DNA of 12,054 nucleotides. Origin: Xanthobacteraceae bacterium. Lineage in GTDB: Bacteria > Pseudomonadota > Alphaproteobacteria > Rhizobiales > Xanthobacteraceae. The position numbers and the translations under genes are program-made. A model generated the notes under the pieces. The model was given only the letters and a program-made list of their open reading frames with translations. It searched no databases and was not told where the DNA came from. The stretch's first letter is position 1, and each line of letters begins with the position of its first letter. Shown one piece after another: positions 1 to 6,457 of the stretch. The stretch spans positions 1 to 12,054 of the forward strand of contig JAUSIF010000072.1 in assembly GCA_030648135.1 (NCBI GenBank), written 5' to 3'.

Positions 1-431
1 CCGCTGCGGCGGCGGCGCTGCGCGACAAGATCGGCCGCGCAAGTCTCGAACGGCGAATTCTGCTACTCGGTTCGTTCGAGGAACAGGCGCTCGCGGCCGA
101 ATACGACCGTGCTCGGTTGTTCGTATTGCCCTCGCATTTCGAGGGCTATGGCATGGCCTTCGCCGAGGCGCTGGCGCACGGGCTGCCGGTGGTCGGTTGC
201 GCTGGCGGCGCGGTGTCTGCGACCGTGCCGGCGGAGACCGGCATTCTCGTCCCGCCCGGCGATGCCAGCGCGCTGGCGGAGGCATTGCGCTGGCTGCTTT
301 CGGATCCGACCGAGTTCGCACGACGCGCCGAGGCGGCCTGGAAACATGCCGAGCGTTTGCCACGTTGGCGCGATACCGCGGCTGTAATCGCCCATGTGCT
401 CACCGAGGCGAAGGCGGAGCCATTCGTATGA
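1..431 (+). CDS. Glycosyltransferase family 4, C-terminal part (5' end outside window)
   Basis: The reading frame is open from the left edge (first full codon at position 3) to a TGA at 429-431. The visible 142 residues match the C-terminal nucleotide-sugar-binding half of a GT-B fold, family 4 glycosyltransferase. A strand-type segment (RRILLLGSF) is followed by LFVLPSHFEGYGMAFAEALA, the characteristic S-x-x-E-G-(Y/F)-G-x-x-x-x-E-A signature whose glutamates contact the donor sugar nucleotide. After that come GLPVVG and a GILVPPGD segment, also typical of the family. A short helical tail ends the protein. It would transfer a sugar from a nucleotide donor; the acceptor cannot be inferred. The stop overlaps the start of the methyltransferase gene (ATGA), so the two are probably co-transcribed and translationally coupled. 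The family call is firm; the specific role is unknown. Confidence 0.85.
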   Translation, partial: AAAAALRDKIGRASLERRILLLGSFEEQALAAEYDRARLFVLPSHFEGYGMAFAEALAHGLPVVGCAGGAVSATVPAETGILVPPGDASALAEALRWLLSDPTEFARRAEAAWKHAERLPRWRDTAAVIAHVLTEAKAEPFV

Positions 432-1270
432 GCGGATTCGCGCCCGAGTGGCTGCGGCTACGGGAGAACGCGGATCATCGCGCGCGCAACGCGGCTTTGC
501 TCGCGAGGCTCGCTGCCCGTCTCGTGAGCCGCGACGCCATTACCGTTATCGATCTCGGCACGGGACTGGGTTCCAATCTACGCGCGACCGCGCCGGCGCT
601 TCCCGCCCGCCAGCACTGGATTCTCGTCGACCACGATCCGGTCTTGCTCACCGCCGCGCGCGAGGCGATCGCTACCTGGGCGGATTCGGCGCGCTCCACG
701 GTAGTAGGAATCGACGCCGTCAAATCGGAACATGCAATACAGGTGGAGCTGAAGCGCCATGACCTTGCGGCCGATCCGGCCGCATGGATTCCGGACAAGC
801 CAGATCTCGTGACCGCAGCGGCCTTGTTCGATCTCGTCTCGGTAACCTGGATCGACCGTTTCGTCGCAGCACTTTCCCGGGAGAGACTGCCGCTCTATAC
901 GGCGCTCACCCATGACGGAAGAACGGAGTGGCTGCCGGCGCATCCCGCCGACGCGGTCATGGAGGCTGCCTTCGCCCACCATTTTGCGCGCGACAAGGGC
1001 TTTGGCCCGTCGGCGGGAGTGCGCGCATCGAGCCTGCTCACGGAGCGCCTCGTCGCCGCGGGTTATGAGATCGAGCGCGCGCCAAGCCCCTGGCGGCTCG
1101 GGCGTGACGACACTGCGCTGATCTGCGAACTCGCTCAAGGCTGGGCCGAAGCCGTGTGCGAAACGGGGGAGGTTCCGGCCCGGATGATCGCGGACTGGCT
1201 CAAGGCCCGCACCGCCGCCGGCGTTTCCTGCAGCGTTGGCCACGAGGACCTCCTCGCTTTCCCGTGCTGA
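428..1270 (+). CDS. Class I SAM-dependent methyltransferase, substrate unknown
   Basis: This is a 280-residue protein. The ATG at 428 overlaps the glycosyltransferase stop (ATGA) and has a GGAG Shine-Dalgarno at 416-419, eight bases upstream, which is why this start is preferred over upstream in-frame codons. Residues about 38-50 (ITVIDLGTGLGSN) are motif I of Rossmann-fold class I methyltransferases, the S-adenosylmethionine glycine-rich loop. VDHDP at about 67-71 supplies the acidic residue that normally binds the ribose hydroxyls. A later strand-type segment (PDLVTAAALFDLVS, about 125-138) resembles motif IV. There is no transmembrane segment or signal peptide, so it is likely cytoplasmic. 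Pairing with a glycosyltransferase suggests modification of a glycan, cofactor or small molecule, but nothing visible identifies the acceptor. It ends exactly against the convergent cytochrome b561 gene and is not part of the electron-transfer cluster. Confidence 0.8.
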   Translation: MSGFAPEWLRLRENADHRARNAALLARLAARLVSRDAITVIDLGTGLGSNLRATAPALPARQHWILVDHDPVLLTAAREAIATWADSARSTVVGIDAVKSEHAIQVELKRHDLAADPAAWIPDKPDLVTAAALFDLVSVTWIDRFVAALSRERLPLYTALTHDGRTEWLPAHPADAVMEAAFAHHFARDKGFGPSAGVRASSLLTERLVAAGYEIERAPSPWRLGRDDTALICELAQGWAEAVCETGEVPARMIADWLKARTAAGVSCSVGHEDLLAFPC

Positions 1271-1828
1271 TTAGGCGCCGCGCATGCTTCTGGGCAACAT
1301 CCGCCGCAGCACGCCATCGCGGTGAATAAAATGGTGCTGCAGCGCCGCACCGATATGCATCGCCGCGAGCGTGGCGACCACCCAGCCGGTCCAGCGGTGG
1401 AGAGTGAACAAGCGTTCGGAGAGCAACTCGTTCTTGCCAACGATCGGCGGAAGATCGAACAAGCCGAAGAACGGCGTGGACGCGCCATAGGCCGAATTCG
1501 CGGTCCAGCCGACAACCGGCATTGCCAAGAGCAGCACGTAAAGCAGCGTGTGCATGATCGAGGAGATGGCGCGTTGCCACGGTTCAAGCGTCGGGTCGGG
1601 CGCCGGCGCACCGGCGATCAAACGATACGCGGTGCGCAATAGCATCAACGTTAGGATCAATACGCCGAACGATTTGTGGAGATTGTAGAGGTTGTCCTGA
1701 ACGGGTCCGGGACTGGTATTGCTCATCCAGAACGCGATCGGGATGGTCAAGAGCACACAGATCGCGACCAGCCAGTGCAGCAATTTGGCGACTGCTGAAT
1801 AACCGCCAGCCAATGTTCCGTAGGACAT
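1271..1828 (-). CDS. Cytochrome b561 (CybB-type dihaem membrane protein)
   Basis: This is a 185-residue integral membrane protein of the prokaryotic cytochrome b561 family, of ordinary length for it. There are four predicted helices at about 14-34, 50-70, 90-108 and 144-164. Candidate haem b ligands are H18 (KLLHWL), H51 (NLHKSFG), H93 (IMHTLLY) and H144 (LHRWTGW), with a further H158 in AAMHIG. The C-terminus (HRDGVLRRMLP) is typical of the family. Such proteins exchange electrons with ubiquinone in the inner membrane. The ATG at 1828 has GGAG seven bases upstream. An in-frame ATG at 1864 would add 12 residues but has no Shine-Dalgarno, so the shorter form is preferred. The gene lies 251 bp downstream of the small cytochrome c gene on the same strand and may be expressed with it or alone. 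Its TAA abuts the convergent methyltransferase stop with no intergenic base. Confidence 0.88.
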   Translation of the reverse strand: MSYGTLAGGYSAVAKLLHWLVAICVLLTIPIAFWMSNTSPGPVQDNLYNLHKSFGVLILTLMLLRTAYRLIAGAPAPDPTLEPWQRAISSIMHTLLYVLLLAMPVVGWTANSAYGASTPFFGLFDLPPIVGKNELLSERLFTLHRWTGWVVATLAAMHIGAALQHHFIHRDGVLRRMLPRSMRGA

Positions 1829-2079
1829 GGTTTTTCTCCATCGCGCGGACACGAACGCAATCATCTAAAATAACATGAAATCGCGAAACTAGCCGCAGGG
1901 CCCGAACCTGCTACGGCGAGCGGATTCACAATCTCGGCATCGGCCAAGAAAATAACAGCAAACCCCTGCAATTCGGCTGTTGTCGCGGTGGGGTGGCAGG
2001 GTTCGATCAGGCGAAGCAGTTCAATTTTTAGGGACAATATCAGTACGAACCGCATGGCGGGGCGTAGAACATCTGTAAA

Positions 2080-2511
2080 TCAATTGTTTTTGGCCCCCTC
2101 CATGATCCAGCGTCTGATTGCGGTCCGGTCGCAAATCGAGAGTTGCTTCGTGCCATGGGGCATTCGAAGATCTGGGCTTGCGCGCCAATCGAGCAGCCAC
2201 ATGAGATTGCTGGTGTCCGGATCGCGGGGTACCACCATCGGTCCGAACTTCGTCCCCTTCATCAACCCTTCGTAAGTCCTGAGATCTAACCCGCTTGCTT
2301 CATATCCCTTGCCGCCGGGTTGGTGGCAGTCAAGGCATCGACCCTTGAAAATCGGAAACACATCCTCAGCAAAACTAGTCGGGGGCGGCCCCGGTCGTTT
2401 CGCCGCCGCCTTCGGCTTTGAGCCCTCTTGTCCGACGGCCTGAAACGTCAGAGGTGCAGAGGCTGCGGCTATGACCGCAACAGCGGCAATTCCCAGAAAC
2501 AAGGATCTCAT
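2080..2511 (-). CDS. Small secreted monohaem cytochrome c (PSCyt1-like)
   Basis: A 143-residue protein. Residues 1 to about 26 form a Sec signal peptide (MRSLFLGIAAVAVIAAASA, then a likely cleavage region), followed by a Lys/Pro/Ala-rich linker to about 44. One haem c site, CLDCH, is at 59-63. The layout VFPIFKGRCLDCH ... SGLDLRTYEGLMKG ... VVPRDPDTSNLMWLL ... RMPHG ... IRRWIMEGA is that of the PSCyt1-like cytochrome c domain found in many bacteria. M117 in RMPH is the probable distal ligand. The start is well supported: AAGGGAG lies six bases before the ATG. The gene is separated from the NrfD-type gene by 358 bp and has its own sigma70-like promoter candidate, so it is probably an independent unit that supplies a periplasmic electron carrier or sensor. 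Its partner is unknown. The haem protein call is firm; the family assignment is from pattern memory. Confidence 0.85.
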   Translation of the reverse strand: MRSLFLGIAAVAVIAAASAPLTFQAVGQEGSKPKAAAKRPGPPPTSFAEDVFPIFKGRCLDCHQPGGKGYEASGLDLRTYEGLMKGTKFGPMVVPRDPDTSNLMWLLDWRASPDLRMPHGTKQLSICDRTAIRRWIMEGAKNN

Positions 2512-2869
2512 GGTTAGCTCCCTTTCGGCTGTTGCGGACCGCTTACATTTTCACGAGGCGGCAGCCATTTTATTCGCCATAATGGTACACGGCTAGAACA
2601 TGGCGATTCTGAGCACATTATTGTTATAAAAGCTTATTTCCTTTTTGTGAATTATCAGCATTGACGCAGATCGCAAAGCTTGAATTGCTACGATGCACCT
2701 CCTTGAGGCATTCACTGCGACTGGGTGTCAGAATGACCCTCTTGAGCGCCAATGCATCCGAAAGCTGCGGGTGAATCGACGGCGGCATTCACGCGAATCG
2801 GTCGCCTTCCAAGATTCCGGCGACGACATCGCCGTCATCGCTTTCAATCGCAACCCCGCCTCGAGACAA
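2512..2869. other. 358-bp intergenic region between the NrfD-type gene and the small cytochrome gene
   Basis: I see no convincing gene here. The part nearest the NrfD-type stop holds two modest perfect inverted repeats: 2818-2823 with 2829-2834 (CGGCGA/TCGCCG, 5-base loop) and 2771-2776 with 2787-2792 (GTGAAT/ATTCAC, 10-base loop). Neither is followed by a T-run on the minus strand, so they are weak candidates for transcript ends. The AT-rich part at about 2580-2660 carries the promoter candidate for the small cytochrome gene. A partial FNR-like sequence at 2661-2674 (TTGACGCAGATCGC) matches one half-site only and is not claimed as a site. Confidence 0.6.
2623..2651 (-). promoter_or_regulatory. 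Sigma70-like promoter for the small cytochrome c gene
   Basis: On the minus strand, TTCACA (2651-2646; 5 of 6 to the -35 consensus) is followed after exactly 17 bases by TATAAC (2628-2623; 5 of 6 to the -10 consensus). Transcription would begin near 2616 and leave a 5' leader of about 105 bases before the ATG at 2511. The local AT-richness supports the call. It is a consensus match by eye only. Confidence 0.5.
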
Positions 2870-4069
2870 TTACCGCGCGCCGGCAGCAGACGTCGCCAAG
2901 GTCGTGTCCTCATCCCAGGGCGGAAACAGTCGGACCATCACCAATAACAAAACAAGCGGCGTAACCAGCACCATGGCCGCAGCCAACAAGCCCTCTCTGC
3001 CGAAAATGAGCGGGTGATAGCTGAGCAATCCTTTGCCTGTCTTGGAGATTTCTTGTCCGCCGATGACGACGTTCCAGCGCATCATCAATACCGCAAGCAG
3101 GACCAAGAAGGCGCACAGCGCGACTGCCGTCACCAGCGTGTTTCCGGAGGTGCCCCGCCAAATGAGGAACGTGAGCACGCAGATCGGTAGCACGGAACCG
3201 ACACCAAATTGCAGAATGAAGAAGGGAACGACGAGCGGGCCTTTTACGAATTCCATGATGACGTCGATGCCTTCGCGGCCGCGATAGACGAGGCTGGCGA
3301 ATTCCACCCCTTCCAACAAGAGGGTGAACATCATGAAGCCCCACAGCGCATAAGCCATGCCCTTCAGGCACGGCACATCAACCGGGACTTTGCGCAGCTT
3401 GCAGGAGATGACATAGAGCACGATCAGTAGCGCGGTACCGGAGATAATGGCGGAAAACAGAAAGATTGCCGGCATCAGATCGGAGGACCACCATTCACGC
3501 GACTTCAGCGAACCGAACACGAACCCCACATAGCCGTGCAAGCCGTGAGCGCCGGGAATGCCGATAATGGCCAACGTGAAGATCCATTTCCGGTCGTAGC
3601 GCATCGCCTTTTCAGACAAATCGTAGGATCCAAGCGATAGGATGCGGTAGTACCAGCCCAGCAATCCCGTCCGTTGTTGCGCCTGGCGCACGATGTGAGG
3701 CCGAAACACGAACCAGGTCTCCAGCACCAGCAGAATAACGTAAAACGCAGCCGCATAAGAAAAGATGGCAAAGGCGGAGGTCGTATGCGGCGTGATCATG
3801 GCATTGAAGGCACGCTCGGGATGACCGAGGTGCAACAGCAGGGGTATGGGGACGACGACCATGCAACACAGCGAGACCAGCAACGCGAAATGCGCCACCG
3901 GCTTCAAACGCTGAAAGCCGAACACTTGGTATAAACTCGAAACCGTAAAGGCGCCCGCCACCAGCCCCGTGAGGTAGGGATAGACCACGATGAGCACGGT
4001 CCACGGGATGATCGTCTCATTGGGGTAAACGTAGCCGGTGAACGGGGAGGCGTGAAAGAAGGGTTCCAT
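2870..4069 (-). CDS. NrfD/PsrC-type quinone-interacting membrane subunit
   Basis: This is a 399-residue polytopic protein with about nine hydrophobic helices (roughly 22-43, 60-80, 97-118, 163-185, 199-222, 238-262, 278-300, 310-332 and 365-388). It matches the NrfD/PsrC/HybB polysulfide-reductase membrane family: length near 400, and a late RWNVVIGGQEISK segment (about 332-344) of the kind found in HybB and alternative complex III membrane subunits. These proteins carry no haem; they bind quinol/quinone and pass electrons to a partner iron-sulfur subunit. The partner is encoded immediately upstream: its TAA shares a base with this ATG (TAATG), and a near-perfect Shine-Dalgarno, AAGGAGGTGA, lies at 4083-4074 inside the end of the ferredoxin gene. 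Coupling and strong initiation suggest stoichiometric synthesis. With the hexahaem cytochrome gene upstream it likely forms a quinol:cytochrome c oxidoreductase. The direction of electron flow is inferred, not visible. Confidence 0.9.
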   Translation of the reverse strand: MEPFFHASPFTGYVYPNETIIPWTVLIVVYPYLTGLVAGAFTVSSLYQVFGFQRLKPVAHFALLVSLCCMVVVPIPLLLHLGHPERAFNAMITPHTTSAFAIFSYAAAFYVILLVLETWFVFRPHIVRQAQQRTGLLGWYYRILSLGSYDLSEKAMRYDRKWIFTLAIIGIPGAHGLHGYVGFVFGSLKSREWWSSDLMPAIFLFSAIISGTALLIVLYVISCKLRKVPVDVPCLKGMAYALWGFMMFTLLLEGVEFASLVYRGREGIDVIMEFVKGPLVVPFFILQFGVGSVLPICVLTFLIWRGTSGNTLVTAVALCAFLVLLAVLMMRWNVVIGGQEISKTGKGLLSYHPLIFGREGLLAAAMVLVTPLVLLLVMVRLFPPWDEDTTLATSAAGAR

Positions 4070-4953
4070 TAAATCACCTCCTTATCGATACCGACATAGA
4101 AAACATTCGGAGCATTTCCACTTTCGCGTCTGAGCACCTGGACCTGATTGTTTTTGACGAACTGGCTGATCGGACTTTGTTTGTCGTTAAGATCGCCGAA
4201 GATGCGCGCGCCGACCGGACAAACCTCGACGCAGGCGGGCTGCAATCCCTTGGTGATTCGGTGGTAGCACCAGGTGCACTTGTCGGTGACGTTCCTGCGC
4301 TCGTCGAAGTAGCGCGCGCCATAGGGGCACGCCTGCACGCAGTATTGGCAGCCGATGCAATAGGTGTGGTCGATGACGACGACGCCGTCCTCGGTTTTGT
4401 AGGTCGCGCCGGTCGGGCACACCTGCACGCAGGCCGGATGGGTGCAGTGATTGCACAGCTTGGGGACGAAGAAGGCTTTTTCGACCTTGGCGTCCTTGTA
4501 GCGGTCGGCGAAGCGATACTCGCCTTCCGAGCCGGAGGCCGCGATGTTCACCGGGTCGGCGTGGCTGTCGATGCGCGCCGTCTCTTCTCCCTCGAGATAG
4601 ACGTAGCGCTCGACCCAGGTGCGGAAGTGATGCGCGTCGCCGAGGACGTTATTTTCCTTCTTGCAGGCCTCGACGCAGCGCAGGCAGCCGATGCATTTTG
4701 TGGCGTCGACGCCGTAGCCCCAGCGATGCTTACTCCAGTCGTAGCCCGGTATGGCGGGCGGCTTCGCGCCCGCTGTCGCCGCGGTGGCTGCCGTTGCCGG
4801 TGGCGCAAGCGCGCTTGCGGCCACCGCCGCGGCGCCGCAGGCGAGCGCACTGCCGAGACAGCTCAGGAAATCGCGCCGGTCTTGTTGCTCAAGTTCGTTT
4901 TCTTCCATGGCCGTGCTCCCGGAGTGCGCTTCCGCGCTCTCCCCATTCCTCAT
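4069..4953 (-). CDS. Tat-exported ferredoxin-type subunit with four [4Fe-4S] clusters
   Basis: This is a 294-residue protein of the NrfC/PsrB/DmsB electron-transfer family. A twin-arginine signal (QQDRRDFLSCLGSALACG, about 23-40, then an Ala-rich region to about 62) predicts export in folded form, placing it on the periplasmic side. Sixteen cysteines form four cluster motifs: C87/90/93/97 (CIGCLRCVEAC), C167/170/175/179 (CNHCTHPACVQVC), C199/202/205/209 (CIGCQYCVQAC) and C226/229/241/245 (CTWCY...ACVEVC). The wider third group is typical of the family. It should wire the NrfD-type quinone subunit to the hexahaem cytochrome. The ATG at 4953 overlaps the upstream stop (ATGA). An in-frame ATG at 4908 has a better Shine-Dalgarno (GGGAG, seven bases away) and gives a more normal Tat N-terminus, so the true start may be 4908. 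No molybdopterin partner is encoded in the window. Confidence 0.92.
   Translation of the reverse strand: MRNGESAEAHSGSTAMEENELEQQDRRDFLSCLGSALACGAAAVAASALAPPATAATAATAGAKPPAIPGYDWSKHRWGYGVDATKCIGCLRCVEACKKENNVLGDAHHFRTWVERYVYLEGEETARIDSHADPVNIAASGSEGEYRFADRYKDAKVEKAFFVPKLCNHCTHPACVQVCPTGATYKTEDGVVVIDHTYCIGCQYCVQACPYGARYFDERRNVTDKCTWCYHRITKGLQPACVEVCPVGARIFGDLNDKQSPISQFVKNNQVQVLRRESGNAPNVFYVGIDKEVI
4074..4083 (-). promoter_or_regulatory. Strong Shine-Dalgarno before the NrfD-type gene
   Basis: AAGGAGGTGA on the minus strand lies seven bases (counted from AAGGAGG) before the ATG at 4069, inside the last codons of the ferredoxin-subunit gene. It is close to the full anti-16S complement and settles the start of the NrfD-type protein. 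Confidence 0.85.
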
Positions 4954-5987
4954 TTGCAGCTCGCGCCGGCGTAATAGGCCGCCACGTTCTCGGTTTCCGC
5001 GTCGCTCAAGGTTTTGACGATCCCAGCCATCATGTTGCCCTTGCGGCTGCCACTCTTGTAAGCCCGCAGGGCAGCGACGAGATAATCCTTGGAGTGCCCG
5101 ACCAGGTTCGGCCAGGCCCGATTGCTACTCACGCCGTCGGCGCCGTGGCAGGCGATACACTTTGACGCTGTCGCCCGACCGGCCGCCGCGGCCTGCTTCT
5201 CCGCCGTCAGGCTGCTTTGACATTTCAAGGCGGCGAAATAAGCCGCGAGATCTTGGGCATCGTCATCGCTCGCGCCCTTGGCGAAGGCGCTCATCATGGG
5301 ATTGTCGCGCGCGCCCGTGCCGTAGGCCTTGAGGGCTGCGATGAAATAGGCCGCGTTCTGGCCGGCGAGGCTCGGCCCGGGAAGATTGACGCTCACTCCC
5401 TCGGCGCCGTGACAGCCGACGCAGGCGGCGGCCTTGGCCTTGCCCCGCGCCGCATCGCCGCGTATCGGCGTCGGTGCGGTCGATACCAAATTGAGCTTCG
5501 GCGAATGCGGATTATGGCAAACGGTGCACTGCTGCGTTCCGGCGTGACTGGCGACGACGATCTGCGGCTGCTGCGCCGGCCTGCCTGGCATCTTTTCATG
5601 GCAAAGAGTGCAGAGCTTTCTCGCGTCGGTTGGAACGACCAGCTTCAGTTTGTTCGGGTGATCCACGCCGGTCGCCAAATGCTCAAACATACCCCGAACA
5701 TCTCGCTCACCAGCAGCGCCATGGCAGACCTCACATTTGACGACCTTTCCGATATCAGACTTGTTATGTACGCCTTTGGACCATTCCGCGAACCGCTCCG
5801 CATGGCATGACTCGCAATATTCTGAACCTTTGTACTTTGGTTTATCAGAGGCAATCTCCGCCACCGACTTTCCCCGATAGTGACCATATTCGTAAAATGA
5901 ATCGGCGGTGAAGAAAATTTTCGCAACATATCCCACCGCGCCAATGGCCACCATGAGAAGAACGAGTCGAACAATGTGTCGCGGCAT
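4950..5987 (-). CDS. Membrane-anchored hexahaem cytochrome c: four-haem N-terminal module fused to two c4-type domains
   Basis: This is a 345-residue protein. One N-terminal hydrophobic segment (about 5-25) acts as an uncleaved anchor or signal. Six CXXCH sites follow: 58-62, 85-89, 126-130 and 154-158 in a loosely packed multihaem module with extra histidines (H36, H74, H103, H110, H148, H161) suited to bis-His ligation, then 189-193 and 277-281 in two class I domains of c4/c553 type. The latter show the PSLAGQ/PNLVGH and YxxALxAYxxGxR motifs, with Met ligands near M231/232 and M319/320. The two class I domains each end in a cysteine (C256, C344), which is unusual. The stop overlaps the ferredoxin-subunit start (ATGA), so this is the first gene of a three-gene operon and the likely cytochrome subunit taking electrons from the FeS/NrfD pair. 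The Shine-Dalgarno is weak (GAGA). An FNR-like site lies upstream. Confidence 0.9.
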   Translation of the reverse strand: MPRHIVRLVLLMVAIGAVGYVAKIFFTADSFYEYGHYRGKSVAEIASDKPKYKGSEYCESCHAERFAEWSKGVHNKSDIGKVVKCEVCHGAAGERDVRGMFEHLATGVDHPNKLKLVVPTDARKLCTLCHEKMPGRPAQQPQIVVASHAGTQQCTVCHNPHSPKLNLVSTAPTPIRGDAARGKAKAAACVGCHGAEGVSVNLPGPSLAGQNAAYFIAALKAYGTGARDNPMMSAFAKGASDDDAQDLAAYFAALKCQSSLTAEKQAAAAGRATASKCIACHGADGVSSNRAWPNLVGHSKDYLVAALRAYKSGSRKGNMMAGIVKTLSDAETENVAAYYAGASCK

Positions 5988-6159
5988 GACTTTCTCGTTT
6001 CTTGGGTTGAGCCGGCCAATAGAAAGTCGTTTCTAACCAGGATGCCCCATGCGCTGATCCGTCGCCGGGAAAGCTCTACCGATCAATCTTGCGGTGCGTC
6101 TGCCATGAACTCCTCTCGTCGGGAGGCCGTAGTGATGATCCGATCAAAAATTCATAACT

Positions 6160-6201
6160 ATTATTGATGAAAAACCAATTCGGGGAATTGATCTATGTCA
6201 A
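6160..6201 (-). promoter_or_regulatory. FNR/CRP-family operator with -10 element (class II activated promoter)
   Basis: The minus strand reads TTGACATAGATCAA at 6201-6188. This matches the FNR/ANR/DNR consensus TTGAT-N4-ATCAA at nine of ten specified bases and is a near-perfect inverted repeat. A -10-like AATAAT (5 of 6) lies at 6165-6160. If transcription starts seven bases after it (about 6153), the site is centred at -41.5, exactly the class II position for FNR-family activators, and no -35 hexamer is needed. This implies activation of the hexahaem-FeS-NrfD operon under low oxygen (FNR/ANR) or nitric oxide (DNR/NNR); the sequence cannot tell which. The assignment is by eye. Confidence 0.65.
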
Positions 6202-6228
6202 GATTGGAGTTTTTTTTGACTTAAAAGC

Positions 6229-6265
6229 GGCCCTACCGGCTTGTCGAGCCGGCGAGGTCCTTTTT
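6229..6265. terminator. Intrinsic terminator-like hairpin, possibly bidirectional
   Basis: A perfect 6-bp stem, CCGGCT (6236-6241) with AGCCGG (6247-6252) and a five-base loop, is extended by outer pairs 6229-6234 with 6255-6260 (one mismatch, small internal loop). On the plus strand it is followed directly by TTTTT (6261-6265), and on the minus strand by GC then TTTT (6226-6223). For the minus-strand genes it lies about 200 bases beyond the stop at 6458 and just upstream of the FNR-type promoter, so it probably insulates the two transcription units. Confidence 0.55.
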
Positions 6266-6300
6266 ACGTTGCGATGACGTCGGAGAGAGATCGCGTGCCC

Positions 6301-6330
6301 TTCAAGCCAACATTTCCTGGTTAGCTTGAA
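6301..6330. repeat. 11-bp inverted repeat (hairpin) 3' of the membrane haem protein gene
   Basis: TTCAAGCCAAC (6301-6311) pairs with GTTAGCTTGAA (6320-6330) across an eight-base loop. Ten Watson-Crick pairs and one G-U or A-C position, depending on strand, make this the longest stem in the gap. No T-run follows on either strand, so it may stabilise a 3' end or act with a termination factor; it may also be a protein-binding site. Confidence 0.55.
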
Positions 6331-6377
6331 TGTCGAGCGTCGGAATGTGCTTTCTGCGCGCTTGCCGCAAGGACGAG

Positions 6378-6400
6378 CGGCAGCGACATCCGCGCTGCCG
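6378..6400. repeat. Perfect 8-bp inverted repeat
   Basis: CGGCAGCG (6378-6385) and CGCTGCCG (6393-6400) form a GC-rich stem with a seven-base loop about 60 bases beyond the stop at 6458. There is no adjacent T-run. Together with the 6301-6330 stem it may protect the 3' end of the upstream transcript. Confidence 0.5.
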
Positions 6401-6457
6401 ATGCCGCCAGAGCTACTTCTGATTCTAAGACCTCTACGAGGCTTTGTCCGACTCCCA

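Larger units (their letters stand above)
5988..6457. other. 470-bp regulatory gap between the two cytochrome gene blocks
   Basis: No established gene is seen here. In minus-strand order the gap holds: a possible 45-codon ORF coupled to the preceding stop (6321-6458); a perfect 8-bp hairpin (6378-6400); an 11-bp hairpin (6301-6330); an intrinsic-terminator-like hairpin (6229-6260); an FNR-type site with a -10 element (6160-6201); and a leader of about 165 bases. The leader includes a seven-codon ORF (6083-6106, MADAPQD) preceded by AGGAG, and a perfect palindrome TGATC-G-GATCA at 6136-6146. The gap therefore separates transcription of the upstream block from the hexahaem-FeS-NrfD operon. Confidence 0.6.

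Noticed and set aside
63..1243. Long open frames on the minus strand across the glycosyltransferase and methyltransferase genes
   Set aside because: They are Arg-rich with no recognisable motifs, as expected for antisense frames of high-GC genes; the plus-strand frames carry clear family signatures and coupled starts.
2661..2674. TTGACGCAGATCGC as a second FNR-type site near the small cytochrome promoter
   Set aside because: Only one half-site matches well, and its centre would lie near -51, not a standard activator position for the predicted start.
2693..2964. Short plus-strand frames in the gap after the NrfD-type gene
   Set aside because: They overlap the NrfD-type 3' end, lack ribosome sites and have noise-like Arg-rich composition.
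4177..4974. A 265-codon plus-strand open frame opposite the ferredoxin-subunit gene
   Set aside because: The minus-strand frame has sixteen correctly spaced cluster cysteines and a Tat signal; the plus-strand translation is repetitive Ala/Val/Gly/Asp with no domain and is an antisense shadow.
2870..5987. Assignment as nrfBCD nitrite reductase, Psr polysulfide reductase or Qrc complex
   Set aside because: The FeS and NrfD-type subunits fit those families, but no pentahaem nitrite reductase or molybdopterin-type subunit is present, and the hexahaem subunit has a different domain order.
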